From NCBI GenBank assembly GCA_025356475.1, contig JANXSX010000125.1, forward strand, positions 1 to 37,962: 37,962 bases of DNA, written 5' to 3'. The position numbers and the translations under genes were made by a program. The DNA comes from Isosphaeraceae bacterium. Its GTDB lineage: Bacteria > Planctomycetota > Planctomycetia > Isosphaerales > Isosphaeraceae. Positions within the stretch are counted from its first letter, which is position 1; the number at the start of each line of letters is the position of its first letter. The notes under the pieces are model-generated. The model saw only the letters and a list, made by a program, of their open reading frames with translations. It was not told the origin of the DNA and ran no database searches. Shown one piece after another: positions 24,322 through 32,993 of this stretch.

Positions 24322-24591
24322 TTACTTACGAATACCAAGCCGGGAGATCACTTCAAGATAGCTCTTGCGGCTGTGGAGCCGTAGATACTTCAGCAGGCTG
24401 GACCGCTTTGAGACCATCATCAGCAGCCCGCGGCGGCTGGCGTGATCTTTAGCGTGGGTTTTGAAGTGCTCAGTCAGGTCTGTGATCCGCGCTGTAAGCA
24501 GCGCGATCTGCACTTCGGGAGAACCCGTGTCTTTGTCAGCTCGGCCGAACGATCCAATGATCTCCGACTTTTTCTCCTGCGTGATCGCCAT
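24322..24591 (-). CDS. rpsO: 30S ribosomal protein S15
   Basis: The protein has 89 residues, exactly the usual S15 length. Conserved blocks are [34 protein letters not shown] and the 16S rRNA-binding [22 protein letters not shown]. It binds early to the central domain of 16S rRNA. The frame extends ten codons upstream to 24621, but ATG 24591 starts the canonical sequence and a GGGG-type ribosome binding site precedes it. It is followed by pnp in the same direction. Confidence 0.97.
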   Translation of the reverse strand: MAITQEKKSEIIGSFGRADKDTGSPEVQIALLTARITDLTEHFKTHAKDHASRRGLLMMVSKRSSLLKYLRLHSRKSYLEVISRLGIRK

Positions 24592-24989
24592 CGCTCGCCC
24601 CACTGCCACCGGCCTTGTCAAAGCCGTTCTGAAAATTCGATACGACGCGTGAAGAGGATAAGGTTACTCGCTTGAACCCTGAGATGCAATCCCGATTGCC
24701 GCATCTTCTCGGATCAACAGACAAGAGGCTGAGAGAGGTGGACCAAATCCCCAGCCTTCCTTGAAACGCAGATTCGAGACATAACGACAAATACGCATTT
24801 ATTCGTATGCCGCATCATCCCACGAATCGGATAACCTGTGTCCATCCGGCAGATGTGCAAAAAGTGAGTCGTTCGTTGCCCGGCTGGTCGGTTGGGCAAC
24901 GGGCGCTGAGCGAGACGGTTGCGGCCGCTCGGGGACGGCGAGCAGAGCGAGTGCAAGGAGCTTCGTGATGCTCGGTAAATAGGCCTGAG
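24592..24989. other. Gene-free region upstream of rpsO
   Basis: This gap of about 400 bp should hold the rpsO promoter and leader, where S15 often represses its own translation in other bacteria, and the 3' end of the gene to the right. A weak candidate promoter reads TTGCAT, 17 bases, TAACCT on the minus strand near 24660-24690. The hairpin at 24874-24901 is listed separately. No protein-like frame is present. Confidence 0.45.
24874..24901 (-). terminator. 8-bp stem-loop after the 196-aa gene
   Basis: CGTTGCCC (24874-24881) and GGGCAACG (24894-24901) form a perfect stem with a 12-base loop, about 90 bases after the stop of the leftward helical protein gene. No T-run follows; it is a candidate 3' end only. 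Confidence 0.35.
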
Positions 24990-25580
24990 CTATTGTGACG
25001 TGGTCGCTTGGTGGTGACTCCGTAACGATTGAAGGGGCTCACTCGCGATGAAGCCGACCCGGTCTGCGTCGAGCATTGCCGAGCACCAGGCGATCACCTC
25101 GGCCGTGGGCAAGTCGCACGTCCTGAGTGCTGTGAGGACCACGGTCAAGCAGTCTTCGATCTCCTCGGTCATCAGCCCTTCGTCGCTCATCTCAACCTGA
25201 TAACTTCCTCGCTCCATGAGTTCCATCGCGAGCGGCAGGGCCTGCACCAACTGTCCCAATGCGATTAAGCGGTCCAGGTTTCGTTTCACCTCACCGTAGG
25301 CTTGGTCGTCGTAGGAGAAATTGCTGTTCTGGTCCCGCTTGTCGAATCGGGTCGCGTCGGCGATCGCCTGGCGCGTTGCGGCGATCAGTTCGTCGGGGGA
25401 CGTGGCCACGTCAAACCGGGTGATGAGCAGGCGGAGAATTCCACGGTCCGCCTGGGCGAGTTCCACCAGGACATCCACCAGTTCCGATTTTATTCGTCTG
25501 GCAAGCGCATGGCGCAACTCAGCCGCAGCCCCGGATTGCTGCGAGGATGGGAGCGCTTTCTTGGACGGACGCTTGGCCAT
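24990..25580 (-). CDS. Unrecognised helical protein (196 aa)
   Basis: The protein has 196 residues and no signal or membrane segment. The N-terminal 20 residues are Lys/Ser-rich. The rest is predicted all-helical with repeat-like helix pairs (LRHALARRIKSELVDVLVEL, then NLDRLIALGQLVQALPLAMEL) and a conserved-looking core MERGSYQVEMSDEGLMTEEI followed by CDLPTAEVIAWCSAML. I believe such proteins occur widely in planctomycetes, but I cannot name a function. A protein-interaction scaffold of TPR-like helices is plausible. ATG 25580 is preferred over TTG 25610, because the latter adds an unlike peptide. The LPS-related genes lie to its right. Confidence 0.7.
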   Translation of the reverse strand: MAKRPSKKALPSSQQSGAAAELRHALARRIKSELVDVLVELAQADRGILRLLITRFDVATSPDELIAATRQAIADATRFDKRDQNSNFSYDDQAYGEVKRNLDRLIALGQLVQALPLAMELMERGSYQVEMSDEGLMTEEIEDCLTVVLTALRTCDLPTAEVIAWCSAMLDADRVGFIASEPLQSLRSHHQATTSQ

Positions 25581-25930
25581 GGTTGGAATTCCGTGTGTCG
25601 TTGCCGTCAAAGGGAATCAACTCGGACTACGCTGCCCGAATCGTCAGCGCTCAGGTGCCAGTGCCTCGCGATAGTTCCAATAGCATCCTGAGCTAGGGGC
25701 TGGCCGCGAGCGCGCCGGCGTGCCGGAAGAACAGCGCAACCCGTTGTGGGATATCGATCCGCGAGGCACCCCGAGAAGCCTCGAAGCCCTTGCGTCCAAC
25801 CCTTGGAGCTCCCCACGGCGTCCGATTCATTGGATTCGTCTGTGTCCTCTTCGCCCTCAACGAACCCGAAATTGGCCACGGTGTCAGGCGGCGGATCGAC
25901 GTCGGGCTTCTTGGTTTTCAGTCCCGTTCC
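25581..25930. other. Region with an in-frame continuation of the Lpt-like protein
   Basis: This 350-bp stretch lies just after the stop (25931) of the 1186-aa gene. In the same frame, protein-like sequence continues for about 45 codons (LKTKKPDVDPPPDTVANFGF, then the acidic EGEEDTDESNESD) before turning unlike protein near 25790. It could be a lost C-terminal tail, or a tiny gene starting at GTG 25879. No ATG is available. Confidence 0.35.
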
Positions 25931-28900
25931 TTAGCGTCCGTTAAAGCCCTTGCGTTCCTTGTCGCTGGAAACAGGAAGCTTGAAGTTGGGGCGAGAGTTC
26001 TTCTTCTTGGTGATCTCGTCGGGCTTCGCCTTGAGGGGAAGCGGGCGAGAACCGACCTTTGTGTCCATCATCACCATCGAACCAGGCTCAACATTTTCGC
26101 CGTGGTGAGTGGTGCCGTTGTACAGAAGGGTCCGCCCATTAATTCTCGAGCCCGGCTGGCCGAAGGCAACCTGTTCGGCAATGACCGCATGCTGAGTGCT
26201 AGTACCGTACAAGTAGAACAGGTCGGTTGCCGAGTTATAGGTGATCCGGTCACCTTGCGCTGTGTGGGTGGCATCGCGGGCAACTGCGTTCGTGAAGGCG
26301 GCCATTGTGTAGTGGTTCGGGCCATCAGCCTTGTTCGCCGGCTCACTGATGACACGTAGTTCCTGGGAACTAATCGACATCATCTCACGGTTAACAGTGT
26401 CGGCATCGAGCTCCGCGTATTCATCGGCGACCTTTGCCCGTAGCACTTGGACATCGCCATAGAATTCGGCGTGCGATGGCAGGGCGCTGCCATCGTCGCC
26501 CTGGGCAAACTTGCCGACCATGCGGTCGCGGAAGTCGATCTGGGTCAGAACCATACTTGGCTCTGCGGCTTTCTTACCCTTGGGAGTCGGCTTGGGCTTG
26601 CCGTCTTTACCGAGTACTGCGGCTTCAAGGTCGAAGAGGTAGACCCGTCCCTGACCAATGACCAAGAAATCCCCAGTTCGCTTGTCGTACTGCAAGTCAT
26701 CGCAAACGATGACTTGTTTCTGGATCACCTGATTGGTCTTGGGGTCGCGCTTGACACTGATGGCATAGACGTTCTTCCGCGCGAAGACTTTGGCAAGTTC
26801 AGGCTGTTTCGGGGCTGGCACGTTCGGATCAGCCGGCTTCTTGTTCTTGCCCGCCTCGCTGAACTTGACTGGTCCATCGAGCCACGCATCGATTTCTTCG
26901 GCGTCGATCGTCTGGTACTCGGTCCGAACGCGAACTTGGCCCAGGAAGAAGGCTTTGGCAACGACCGGCCAGCCCTTGGCTCGGGCGTGAACGGTGTCCA
27001 TGCCGAAGAACTGCATCTCTTTCGACCAGCTAATCGTGACGGGAACTTTCTCCGAAGCGAGCTTCTCGATCTCTGGATCGTAATACTCATCGTCGGGCGG
27101 AGCGGCCTCTGCGTTCGCATCGGCGATCGGCTTCTTCCCCTTGGGCCCGAATCCACCGAGCTTGCCGCGCTCTGTCCACTGGGTCAGCCGACCAGGCCCA
27201 CGATCCCAGGCGTAGTTCTTTTCCTGGTCGAGCCCGATCACAGGGCCTTGGATGGCCAGGTCTTCGCTGATTACCTTCGCAGGGCGGGCCGCCGAGGCAT
27301 CTGCGGCGGGTGCGTTCGGGTTCGAGAGTCGCTTGATGGTGGTGATCGGTCTCGATACGCGAGCCCGATTGATGACGACCACGCTATTGGTACCCGAGGC
27401 TTGGCGGTTGACGTCCAGTGCCTCGCCAGTCACGTCGGTGCCGATCTCTTTGCCTTCTTCCGGGTCCTGATGGTAAACTACTTGTTTATCCATGCGGACT
27501 TTATCAATGTCGTAGGCGTTGTCGGTTCCCGCCTTGGGTGTCAGCCTTGCCCAGATCTTGGCGGCCCTGATTGTTGTGGGGGGTTCGACCTTGGGTTTAG
27601 CAGGCTCGGCTGGAGGTTGTTCCTCTGAGGTCGAGGCCGCGACGGTCGCCGGGGCCGGTTCCTGATTCGGTTCGGGCTTAGCCGTGACCTTGCCTGCGGG
27701 AGGGGTCGGGGCGAACTCCGCCGTCAGTTCTTCGTCGGCGTTCATGATCTTGCCAGGCGAGGTCAATACGACGTCGCGAACAGCGTGCAACTGCTTGAGT
27801 TCAAAGGCTTCAGGTGCTTTGGGCTGGCCGAGTTTGGGCTCTGGGGCGTTGGGATCGGCGGCCTTTGGAGTCAGCAAGATGGTGATTACGTCGGCGGCTT
27901 TGAGCTTAGTGGGCTCGGTGCTCTCAGTGGTCGGAGCCGGTGCCGTTTCGTTGAGGGCGGTGGCGACCGGGGCCTTGAGGTCGGACATCTCGGGGCGACC
28001 GTAGAGCCGAATCTCGCGCCAGGTGTTCGTGCCCTCTCCCTGAGTGATCATCGTCAGCCGGTCGTGCCACTCGGCGGTTCTCTGGACCGGCTGATCGCGA
28101 GCGGGGCGTGTTTCGAGCTTGCCGTAACCTTTAACCAGGACCGACTGGGGTCCGTTCATCAAGCCGGGAGTGTCGCGAATGGTAGCATCTGAAGCCCGAA
28201 TGGTGTTGATTGCTCGAGGGGTGTCCTTGGGCGCATCAGGACCTGGAACATCTTCCTTCTCGATCAGGAACGGAGCTGTGGGCGAGTTCGTCGTTAAGCG
28301 GGTCACATCGGGCTGGCCGTTCCCAAGTTTGGTGTGAACCAACCGGTTCACAGCGCGGCCCTTCATCCCTTGCGACTGCGAGTAGAGCAAGACGGCATGG
28401 CCAGTCGCGATCGCTTCCCGCAAGGTCAAGTCCGTAAGTGGTCCGCCGACCGACTCGTCACCATTCTCGGTCTTGGCCACCGTCTTGTCGGCGGGGATCA
28501 GTTCGAGGTCCAGGAAGTCGCAATCGAGGCGGTCGGGTGGCACCGCTGCGGTCAACACCCCACGCAGAACCACAACATTACGCATGAAATGGGCGAAGGT
28601 CGGCTTCGTTCGCTCGGGGGGCCCCTCGACCACGGTCAGCGTGGGAGGAGGGAGCTCAATTTTCATCTCACCAAGCGACTTCAGGTCGAGCGGAGTCTTA
28701 CCACCCTTCGCCTGCTGATCGGGCTTCGCCGTTCCGGACAAGATCCCAGTGTTGCCAACATCGCTGATGACCAGGTGGACGTTGCGATTGAGGAACGCAG
28801 TCTGGGCTCCGGTGAACCCGGACGGCTTACCCCCTGGGGCGACTGGCGGGTTGGGCCGGAGGACAAGTTTCAGACCATCGCCGGTCATCCACAAGTCGCG

Positions 28901-29491
28901 ATCCTGAATGATCACGTTACCGGTGGAAGTGATGAGCAGGGCATCATCATCGTAGATGATGGGATCTTGGGTCGTGACCATCAAGTCATCGGTGCCGTTT
29001 TGCGGAGTACCCTTATCGTCACGAAGCTGGACATGTCCTGCAATCTCGGCGCGAACGACGTGGGCATCGCCCGCGCCTGGCTTGACAATATCAATCGAAC
29101 GGTTGAAGTCCAGGGTCGCTTTATCGCTGGTCGCCGTCTTGAGACTCTTGCCATCCTTCGAGTGCCAGATGATCGCGAACGGCTCGAAGATGAGTTGCTT
29201 GCCATCTTCCGCACGTTTGTAACTTTCGGCATACATCCAGTAACCGCGTTCAGAGACGTAGTATCGAATCGGAGCCCTGACCGTCCAGTGGTCCTTGCCA
29301 AACGAGAGTTCCGCGAGAGCGGTGGCCTCACGCGCACTGGCCGAAAGCTGGTGCGAGCTTCGCGCCTGGATCGGCTTGACGTGCGACACCTGGACCCACG
29401 TCGACGCGACTGCGAAGGCGTGCGTATACCCCAGGTAGGTTCCTACCAGAAGGCTGAACGCGGTAATGGCTTTTACGAGAGTCTTTAACAC
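25931..29491 (-). CDS. Giant LptC/LptA (OstA)-like LPS-transport protein
   Basis: The protein has 1186 residues. A single N-terminal membrane anchor (about 1-30) precedes an LptC-like region (about 60-270: YWMYAESYKRAEDGKQLIF, then NVIIQDRDLWMTGDGLKLVL). A long middle follows, with Pro/Glu/Ala-rich linkers around 540-640 and repeated beta blocks. The last 200 residues look like an LptA/OstA beta-jellyroll (AEFYGDVQVLRA, AQGDRITYNSATDLFYLYG, GRTLLYNGTT). The gene follows kdsD and kdsC in the same direction, the order in which proteobacteria place lptC and lptA. It probably forms all or part of the periplasmic bridge carrying LPS to the outer membrane. It starts at GTG with GGGAG five bases upstream. 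No lptB or lptD is visible next to it. Confidence 0.72.
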   Translation of the reverse strand: MLKTLVKAITAFSLLVGTYLGYTHAFAVASTWVQVSHVKPIQARSSHQLSASAREATALAELSFGKDHWTVRAPIRYYVSERGYWMYAESYKRAEDGKQLIFEPFAIIWHSKDGKSLKTATSDKATLDFNRSIDIVKPGAGDAHVVRAEIAGHVQLRDDKGTPQNGTDDLMVTTQDPIIYDDDALLITSTGNVIIQDRDLWMTGDGLKLVLRPNPPVAPGGKPSGFTGAQTAFLNRNVHLVISDVGNTGILSGTAKPDQQAKGGKTPLDLKSLGEMKIELPPPTLTVVEGPPERTKPTFAHFMRNVVVLRGVLTAAVPPDRLDCDFLDLELIPADKTVAKTENGDESVGGPLTDLTLREAIATGHAVLLYSQSQGMKGRAVNRLVHTKLGNGQPDVTRLTTNSPTAPFLIEKEDVPGPDAPKDTPRAINTIRASDATIRDTPGLMNGPQSVLVKGYGKLETRPARDQPVQRTAEWHDRLTMITQGEGTNTWREIRLYGRPEMSDLKAPVATALNETAPAPTTESTEPTKLKAADVITILLTPKAADPNAPEPKLGQPKAPEAFELKQLHAVRDVVLTSPGKIMNADEELTAEFAPTPPAGKVTAKPEPNQEPAPATVAASTSEEQPPAEPAKPKVEPPTTIRAAKIWARLTPKAGTDNAYDIDKVRMDKQVVYHQDPEEGKEIGTDVTGEALDVNRQASGTNSVVVINRARVSRPITTIKRLSNPNAPAADASAARPAKVISEDLAIQGPVIGLDQEKNYAWDRGPGRLTQWTERGKLGGFGPKGKKPIADANAEAAPPDDEYYDPEIEKLASEKVPVTISWSKEMQFFGMDTVHARAKGWPVVAKAFFLGQVRVRTEYQTIDAEEIDAWLDGPVKFSEAGKNKKPADPNVPAPKQPELAKVFARKNVYAISVKRDPKTNQVIQKQVIVCDDLQYDKRTGDFLVIGQGRVYLFDLEAAVLGKDGKPKPTPKGKKAAEPSMVLTQIDFRDRMVGKFAQGDDGSALPSHAEFYGDVQVLRAKVADEYAELDADTVNREMMSISSQELRVISEPANKADGPNHYTMAAFTNAVARDATHTAQGDRITYNSATDLFYLYGTSTQHAVIAEQVAFGQPGSRINGRTLLYNGTTHHGENVEPGSMVMMDTKVGSRPLPLKAKPDEITKKKNSRPNFKLPVSSDKERKGFNGR

Positions 29492-29589
29492 GGCGGCTCC
29501 CGACGATGGGATCCGAAACTTGGGGGATGATGGGCCGAGCCCACCCTACGATACAAACGCACGAATCGAGCCGATCGTTCACAATGTTC

Positions 29590-30144
29590 TTAATCGGGCA
29601 CTAAAGCCAATCCGCATAATCGATTCACTTCGCCATCCCAGACTCCTTGATGTTTCAAAATCACTTCCACAAGCTCGCGAACGGCCCCATAACCGCCTTT
29701 AGCGACAGTCGTGAGGTGAGCTCGCTCGCGAACTTCGATCACTGCATCGCTCGGGCACGCCGAAAGACCGACCGAACCGAGCACGGGGAGGTCGGCCAGA
29801 TCGTCGCCCATGTAAGCGATACAATTCGGGTCGATACTCCACTCGCGGAGCAAGAACTTGAATGGGGCCGACTTCTCGGGGACTCCTTGAATCACGGGGG
29901 AGATCCCCAACTCGGCTGCGCGAACTTCAACCGCCTTGGCTCGCCGACCTGAGATGATGGCAACACGCTTACCAAGTCGCTTCCAGAGGGCAATCGCACT
30001 TCCATCCTTGACGTGGAAGTGCTTGGTCTCGACGCCGTTGTCGTCGACGGCGATCACACCATCGGTTAGGACACCGTCGACGTCGAGCAGCAGAAACTCA
30101 ATCCTTCGGCAGCGTTCGGCGAGTTGGTCGGGGGTCAGGGTCAT
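29590..30144 (-). CDS. kdsC: KDO-8-phosphate phosphatase KdsC
   Basis: The protein has 184 residues, typical for KdsC. The HAD motif is DVDGVLTDG with Asp21 and Asp23, then IISGRRAKAVEVRAAELGI, the motif-III Lys near GVPEKSAPF, and motif IV YMGDDLADLPVL. It has no cap domain, as expected for this tetrameric HAD. It removes phosphate from 3-deoxy-D-manno-octulosonate 8-phosphate, giving Kdo for the LPS inner core. Its ATG overlaps the kdsD stop by four bases (ATGA), and the giant Lpt-like gene follows after about 98 bases, so the three are probably one operon. Confidence 0.93.
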   Translation of the reverse strand: MTLTPDQLAERCRRIEFLLLDVDGVLTDGVIAVDDNGVETKHFHVKDGSAIALWKRLGKRVAIISGRRAKAVEVRAAELGISPVIQGVPEKSAPFKFLLREWSIDPNCIAYMGDDLADLPVLGSVGLSACPSDAVIEVRERAHLTTVAKGGYGAVRELVEVILKHQGVWDGEVNRLCGLALVPD

Positions 30145-31178
30145 ACGCGATCAGCCTCCAGATCCGCCGGAACCAGGCCGATCAGGTCGGTGAGATCCAC
30201 CAGTCCAACAGGGTTGCCGTCGCGATCGACCACGGGCAACTCGCTGAGCTTCCGCGATTGCAGAGCCTCGATCGCCTCTGCGATTGTTGCTCCCACGATC
30301 ACCTGGACCGGGTTTGCGGTCATGACCTCCGCGATCGGGCGGTCGAGCATCGCCTCGCGACGGGTCTCGAAGAGTCTCGCAAGATCGCCGTCGGTGAATA
30401 TCCCTGCGAGCCGACCAGCGGGATCGACGATGAGCACTGCCCCAGCGCGGCGACGAGGACCAGCCAGCCGGACGAACACCTCGCGGACCGTTTCCTCCGC
30501 CTGAGCCGTTCGCACATGCCGACCAGTGCGCATCACATCGTCAACCCGACCGAGCTTTCGACCGAGACTGCCCCCAGGATGGTAAAGAGCAAAATCCTCG
30601 GGCTTGAAGTCGCGAAGCCGACTCACCAGGAGTGCCAAGGCATCACCGACCGCCATCAGAGCGGTGGTACTCGCCGAAGGAGCGAGCTGAAGCGGGCACG
30701 CCTCTTCAATCGGACCAAGTTCGATGCACAGATCCGCCAAGCGCCCCAGCGAACTGCTCGCGCGCTCAGTGATCGCCACCAGCGAGGCTCCCAGCCGTTT
30801 CAAGGTCGGGATCAGCCGAAGCACCTCGTCGGTCTCGCCACTCTGCGAGAGGGCGATCACGATATCGCCCGCGCGAACTCGGCCGAGGTCGCCGTGGATG
30901 GCTTCGGCAGGGTGGAGCGGAAAGGCCCTGGTGCCGGTCGAGGCTAAGGTCGCGGCCAGTTTCTGCCCGACGATCCCTGCCTTACCCATCCCGGTGACAA
31001 TCACGTCTCCGGAAGACTCGAGAATCCACTCCGCAGCACGAACGATCGATTCATCGAGCCGAACGCGAACCCGGTCGAGGGCGTCGGCTTCAATTCGTAA
31101 CACGTCGCGAGCGAAGGCCAATCGCTCGGCCTCGGTCGAGGTTGCCGATACATCAACAGTCGCACTCATCGTTACCAT
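30141..31178 (-). CDS. kdsD: Arabinose-5-phosphate isomerase KdsD/KpsF
   Basis: The protein has 345 residues. The SIS domain (about 30-170) has VIVTGMGKAGIVGQKLAATL, the catalytic-site HPAEAIHGDLG and IALSQSGETDE. The family linker ALYHPGGSLGRKL follows, and then two CBS domains to the end (GIFTDGDLARL, LPVVDRDGNPVGLVDLTDL). It converts ribulose 5-phosphate to arabinose 5-phosphate, the first step towards Kdo. The open frame reaches 31355, but ATG 31178 has GGGAGG six bases upstream and the extra 59 residues do not resemble the family. It leads the kdsD-kdsC-Lpt cluster. Confidence 0.93.
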   Translation of the reverse strand: MVTMSATVDVSATSTEAERLAFARDVLRIEADALDRVRVRLDESIVRAAEWILESSGDVIVTGMGKAGIVGQKLAATLASTGTRAFPLHPAEAIHGDLGRVRAGDIVIALSQSGETDEVLRLIPTLKRLGASLVAITERASSSLGRLADLCIELGPIEEACPLQLAPSASTTALMAVGDALALLVSRLRDFKPEDFALYHPGGSLGRKLGRVDDVMRTGRHVRTAQAEETVREVFVRLAGPRRRAGAVLIVDPAGRLAGIFTDGDLARLFETRREAMLDRPIAEVMTANPVQVIVGATIAEAIEALQSRKLSELPVVDRDGNPVGLVDLTDLIGLVPADLEADRV

Positions 31179-31632
31179 CGGGTGCCTCCCTGCGCCTCGA
31201 CGGTCGGATTCCGCTACGGGTCCATCGACCCGCAAGCGAACTCCAGCCAAGCCTATTACGCGGGCACCATAGTCCATTCGGCCAATCCCGTCAACGCAGT
31301 CCGCGCGACCGAATACCCGAACGGGCGTCCGATCTCCCCGGATCCTGATTTCCAACCAGGGAATCTATCGGCCAGGGGTTATAGCTAGCTTGCGTGGATT
31401 CGCCTGAAATTGGAATGTAGGAAAGATGGGCCGACTCAGTAGCCCTGCCGCTCGTTAGGGAAGTTTCACATTCTCCAGGAGGCCCAAGTTTCGTCAGGGG
31501 ACAAATGTTCATAACGAGTGGAGCCGATTCTCTGCTCGACCGAGGTTCCGCACGATGACAGTCCGCTCCATCTCCTTGTACAATCCGGAGTAGCTGCACA
31601 CTCTCTTCCTGCTCCACCTTCAGGACCACCGA
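31179..31632. other. Divergent gene-free region
   Basis: This stretch of about 450 bp lies between kdsD (leftward) and the rhomboid gene (rightward), and must contain both promoters. Open frames here are short or antisense to neighbours. I see no strong hairpin, repeat or promoter pair. Confidence 0.45.
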
Positions 31633-32427
31633 ATGGTTTTCCCACTTGGCGACCTGGAAAAGACGCGAATCATACCGGTCGCGACTTACTTGCTGATCAC
31701 GCTCAACATCATGGCGTATTTCGTCGAACTCGACCGTGGCGAGACGTTCAAGGTCTCGTATGCGGCGACACCCTACGAGATCACCCATAACATTGATCTC
31801 GCAGAGCCGATCTACCAACTCGGAGACGACGAAAGTTCCCAGATGGCCAGGAAGCTCAGTGGGCTGAACGATCGGCCGTCGATCGAGCAAGGGCCGATCG
31901 CGATCCCGGTCTGGATGACGTTATTCACCTGCATGTTCCTTCACGGCAGTCCGCTCCACCTGGTCGGAAACATGCTGTACCTCTGGATTTTCGGGGATAA
32001 CGTCGAAGAAGTGCTAGGAACATTTCGTTATGTCATAATCTATCTGACTTGCGGAGTTGCGGGCTCTTTACTCCAAATTGCGGCGGCTCCCGATAGCATG
32101 ATCCCCACGTTAGGGGCTTCGGGAGCAATTGCAGGAGTCATGGGGATGTACCTCATCTGGTTCCCCCACAATCGGGTCCGCGTACTCGTGTTGCGATTCG
32201 TAACTGAGATGCCCGCATTCGTCGTGATCGGCTTATGGATTGCCATCCAGCTCTTCGAAGGCTACGGAGCATTGGGAAGCGTAGGAAGCTCCGGCGGCGT
32301 GGCCTATTTGGCCCACATCGGGGGAGCGCTGGCAGGTGTCGGTGCGGCGTTGATGTTTTTCGACCGGGCTCGAACCGTGATTCTGCAGCACTCAGCTTAC
32401 CGCTGGCAGGATAGGTCGCATTATTAA
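31633..32427 (+). CDS. Rhomboid-family intramembrane serine protease
   Basis: The protein has 264 residues and about six membrane helices. The hallmark blocks are all present: the first helix near ATYLLITLNIMAYF, an extended L1 loop, FLHGSPLHLVGNMLYLWIFG with the conserved HxxxN, the catalytic LGASGAIAG with Ser163, and the catalytic His228 in AHIGGALAG. The dyad is complete, so the enzyme should cut transmembrane substrates within the inner membrane. Substrates are unknown. The long 60-residue insert between the first and second helices is notable. It converges with the phosphatase gene. Confidence 0.92.
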   Translation: MVFPLGDLEKTRIIPVATYLLITLNIMAYFVELDRGETFKVSYAATPYEITHNIDLAEPIYQLGDDESSQMARKLSGLNDRPSIEQGPIAIPVWMTLFTCMFLHGSPLHLVGNMLYLWIFGDNVEEVLGTFRYVIIYLTCGVAGSLLQIAAAPDSMIPTLGASGAIAGVMGMYLIWFPHNRVRVLVLRFVTEMPAFVVIGLWIAIQLFEGYGALGSVGSSGGVAYLAHIGGALAGVGAALMFFDRARTVILQHSAYRWQDRSHY

Positions 32428-32503
32428 TCGATTGGCTCAAATCGTCGTTTGGGAGCACTGAGAACGCCCGATTTCTCTGCTGGCGGCTGCCCAGTTCGGA
32501 GGT

Positions 32504-32521
32504 GGACGATAGGAATCGTCC
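32504..32521 (+). terminator. Hairpin between convergent rhomboid and phosphatase genes
   Basis: GGACGAT (32504-32510) and ATCGTCC (32515-32521) form a perfect 7-bp stem with the tetraloop AGGA, in the 109-bp gap between converging genes. No T-run follows on either strand. A terminator is the simplest reading. Confidence 0.35.
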
Positions 32522-32536
32522 TGAATCTCACAACCC

Positions 32537-32863
32537 TTAAATTGGCAACAACGGAGTGACCTTGGCGACCAGAATCTGAACAAGGACGGGGTCCATGAAC
32601 TCATAATCGTCCGGAATATCAAGGCATACGACACGTTTCCCCTTGAGAAACTTACGGAAGATCGTTGAGAGCTTGTTTCGGTGACTTCGCTCCATGACAA
32701 AGATCAAGTCTGCCCACTCGATCAGTTCGGGGGTGGCTGGGTTGTCAGCGCCCCGGTTGAGGCCAGCCGACGCGACGTCAAGCCCATCGTATCCCGCGAA
32801 GACCTGCTCTGCGGTCGGACTCCGAAGACGATTCTGACTGCAAAGGAACAGAACATTCGCCAT
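32537..32863 (-). CDS. Low-molecular-weight protein-tyrosine-phosphatase-like protein
   Basis: The protein has 108 residues, shorter than classical low-molecular-weight phosphatases (about 150). The phosphate-binding loop is LCSQNRLRSP, with Cys8 and Arg14 in the CX5R spacing. The later EWADLIFVMERSHRNKL matches the family's 'DLILVM...H' helix, and the end has VVCLDIPDDYEFMDP in place of the usual DPY acid loop. It may dephosphorylate protein Tyr or a small substrate. ATG 32863 has GAGG five bases upstream; the longer frame to 32890 adds an unlike peptide. Confidence 0.85.
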   Translation of the reverse strand: MANVLFLCSQNRLRSPTAEQVFAGYDGLDVASAGLNRGADNPATPELIEWADLIFVMERSHRNKLSTIFRKFLKGKRVVCLDIPDDYEFMDPVLVQILVAKVTPLLPI

Positions 32864-32993
32864 AAGCACCTCGAAGCTTGAGATCGTCAAATAAGAAGCG
32901 AGACGTCGCCGGCATCAGTCTCTTGAGGCAATGGCCCTGGGGAGCGATTGCCCTCGGCCAATCCGGGTCGTATGCTTCCATTGTCGAGCCCCT

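Noticed and set aside
26447-27628. 393-codon open frame on the plus strand
   Set aside because: It is fully antisense to the giant Lpt-like gene, whose protein has anchor and jellyroll features; the antisense product has none. High GC leaves long mirror frames.
28334-29488. 384-codon open frame on the plus strand
   Set aside because: Also antisense to the Lpt-like gene, with no recognisable motif or ribosome binding site.
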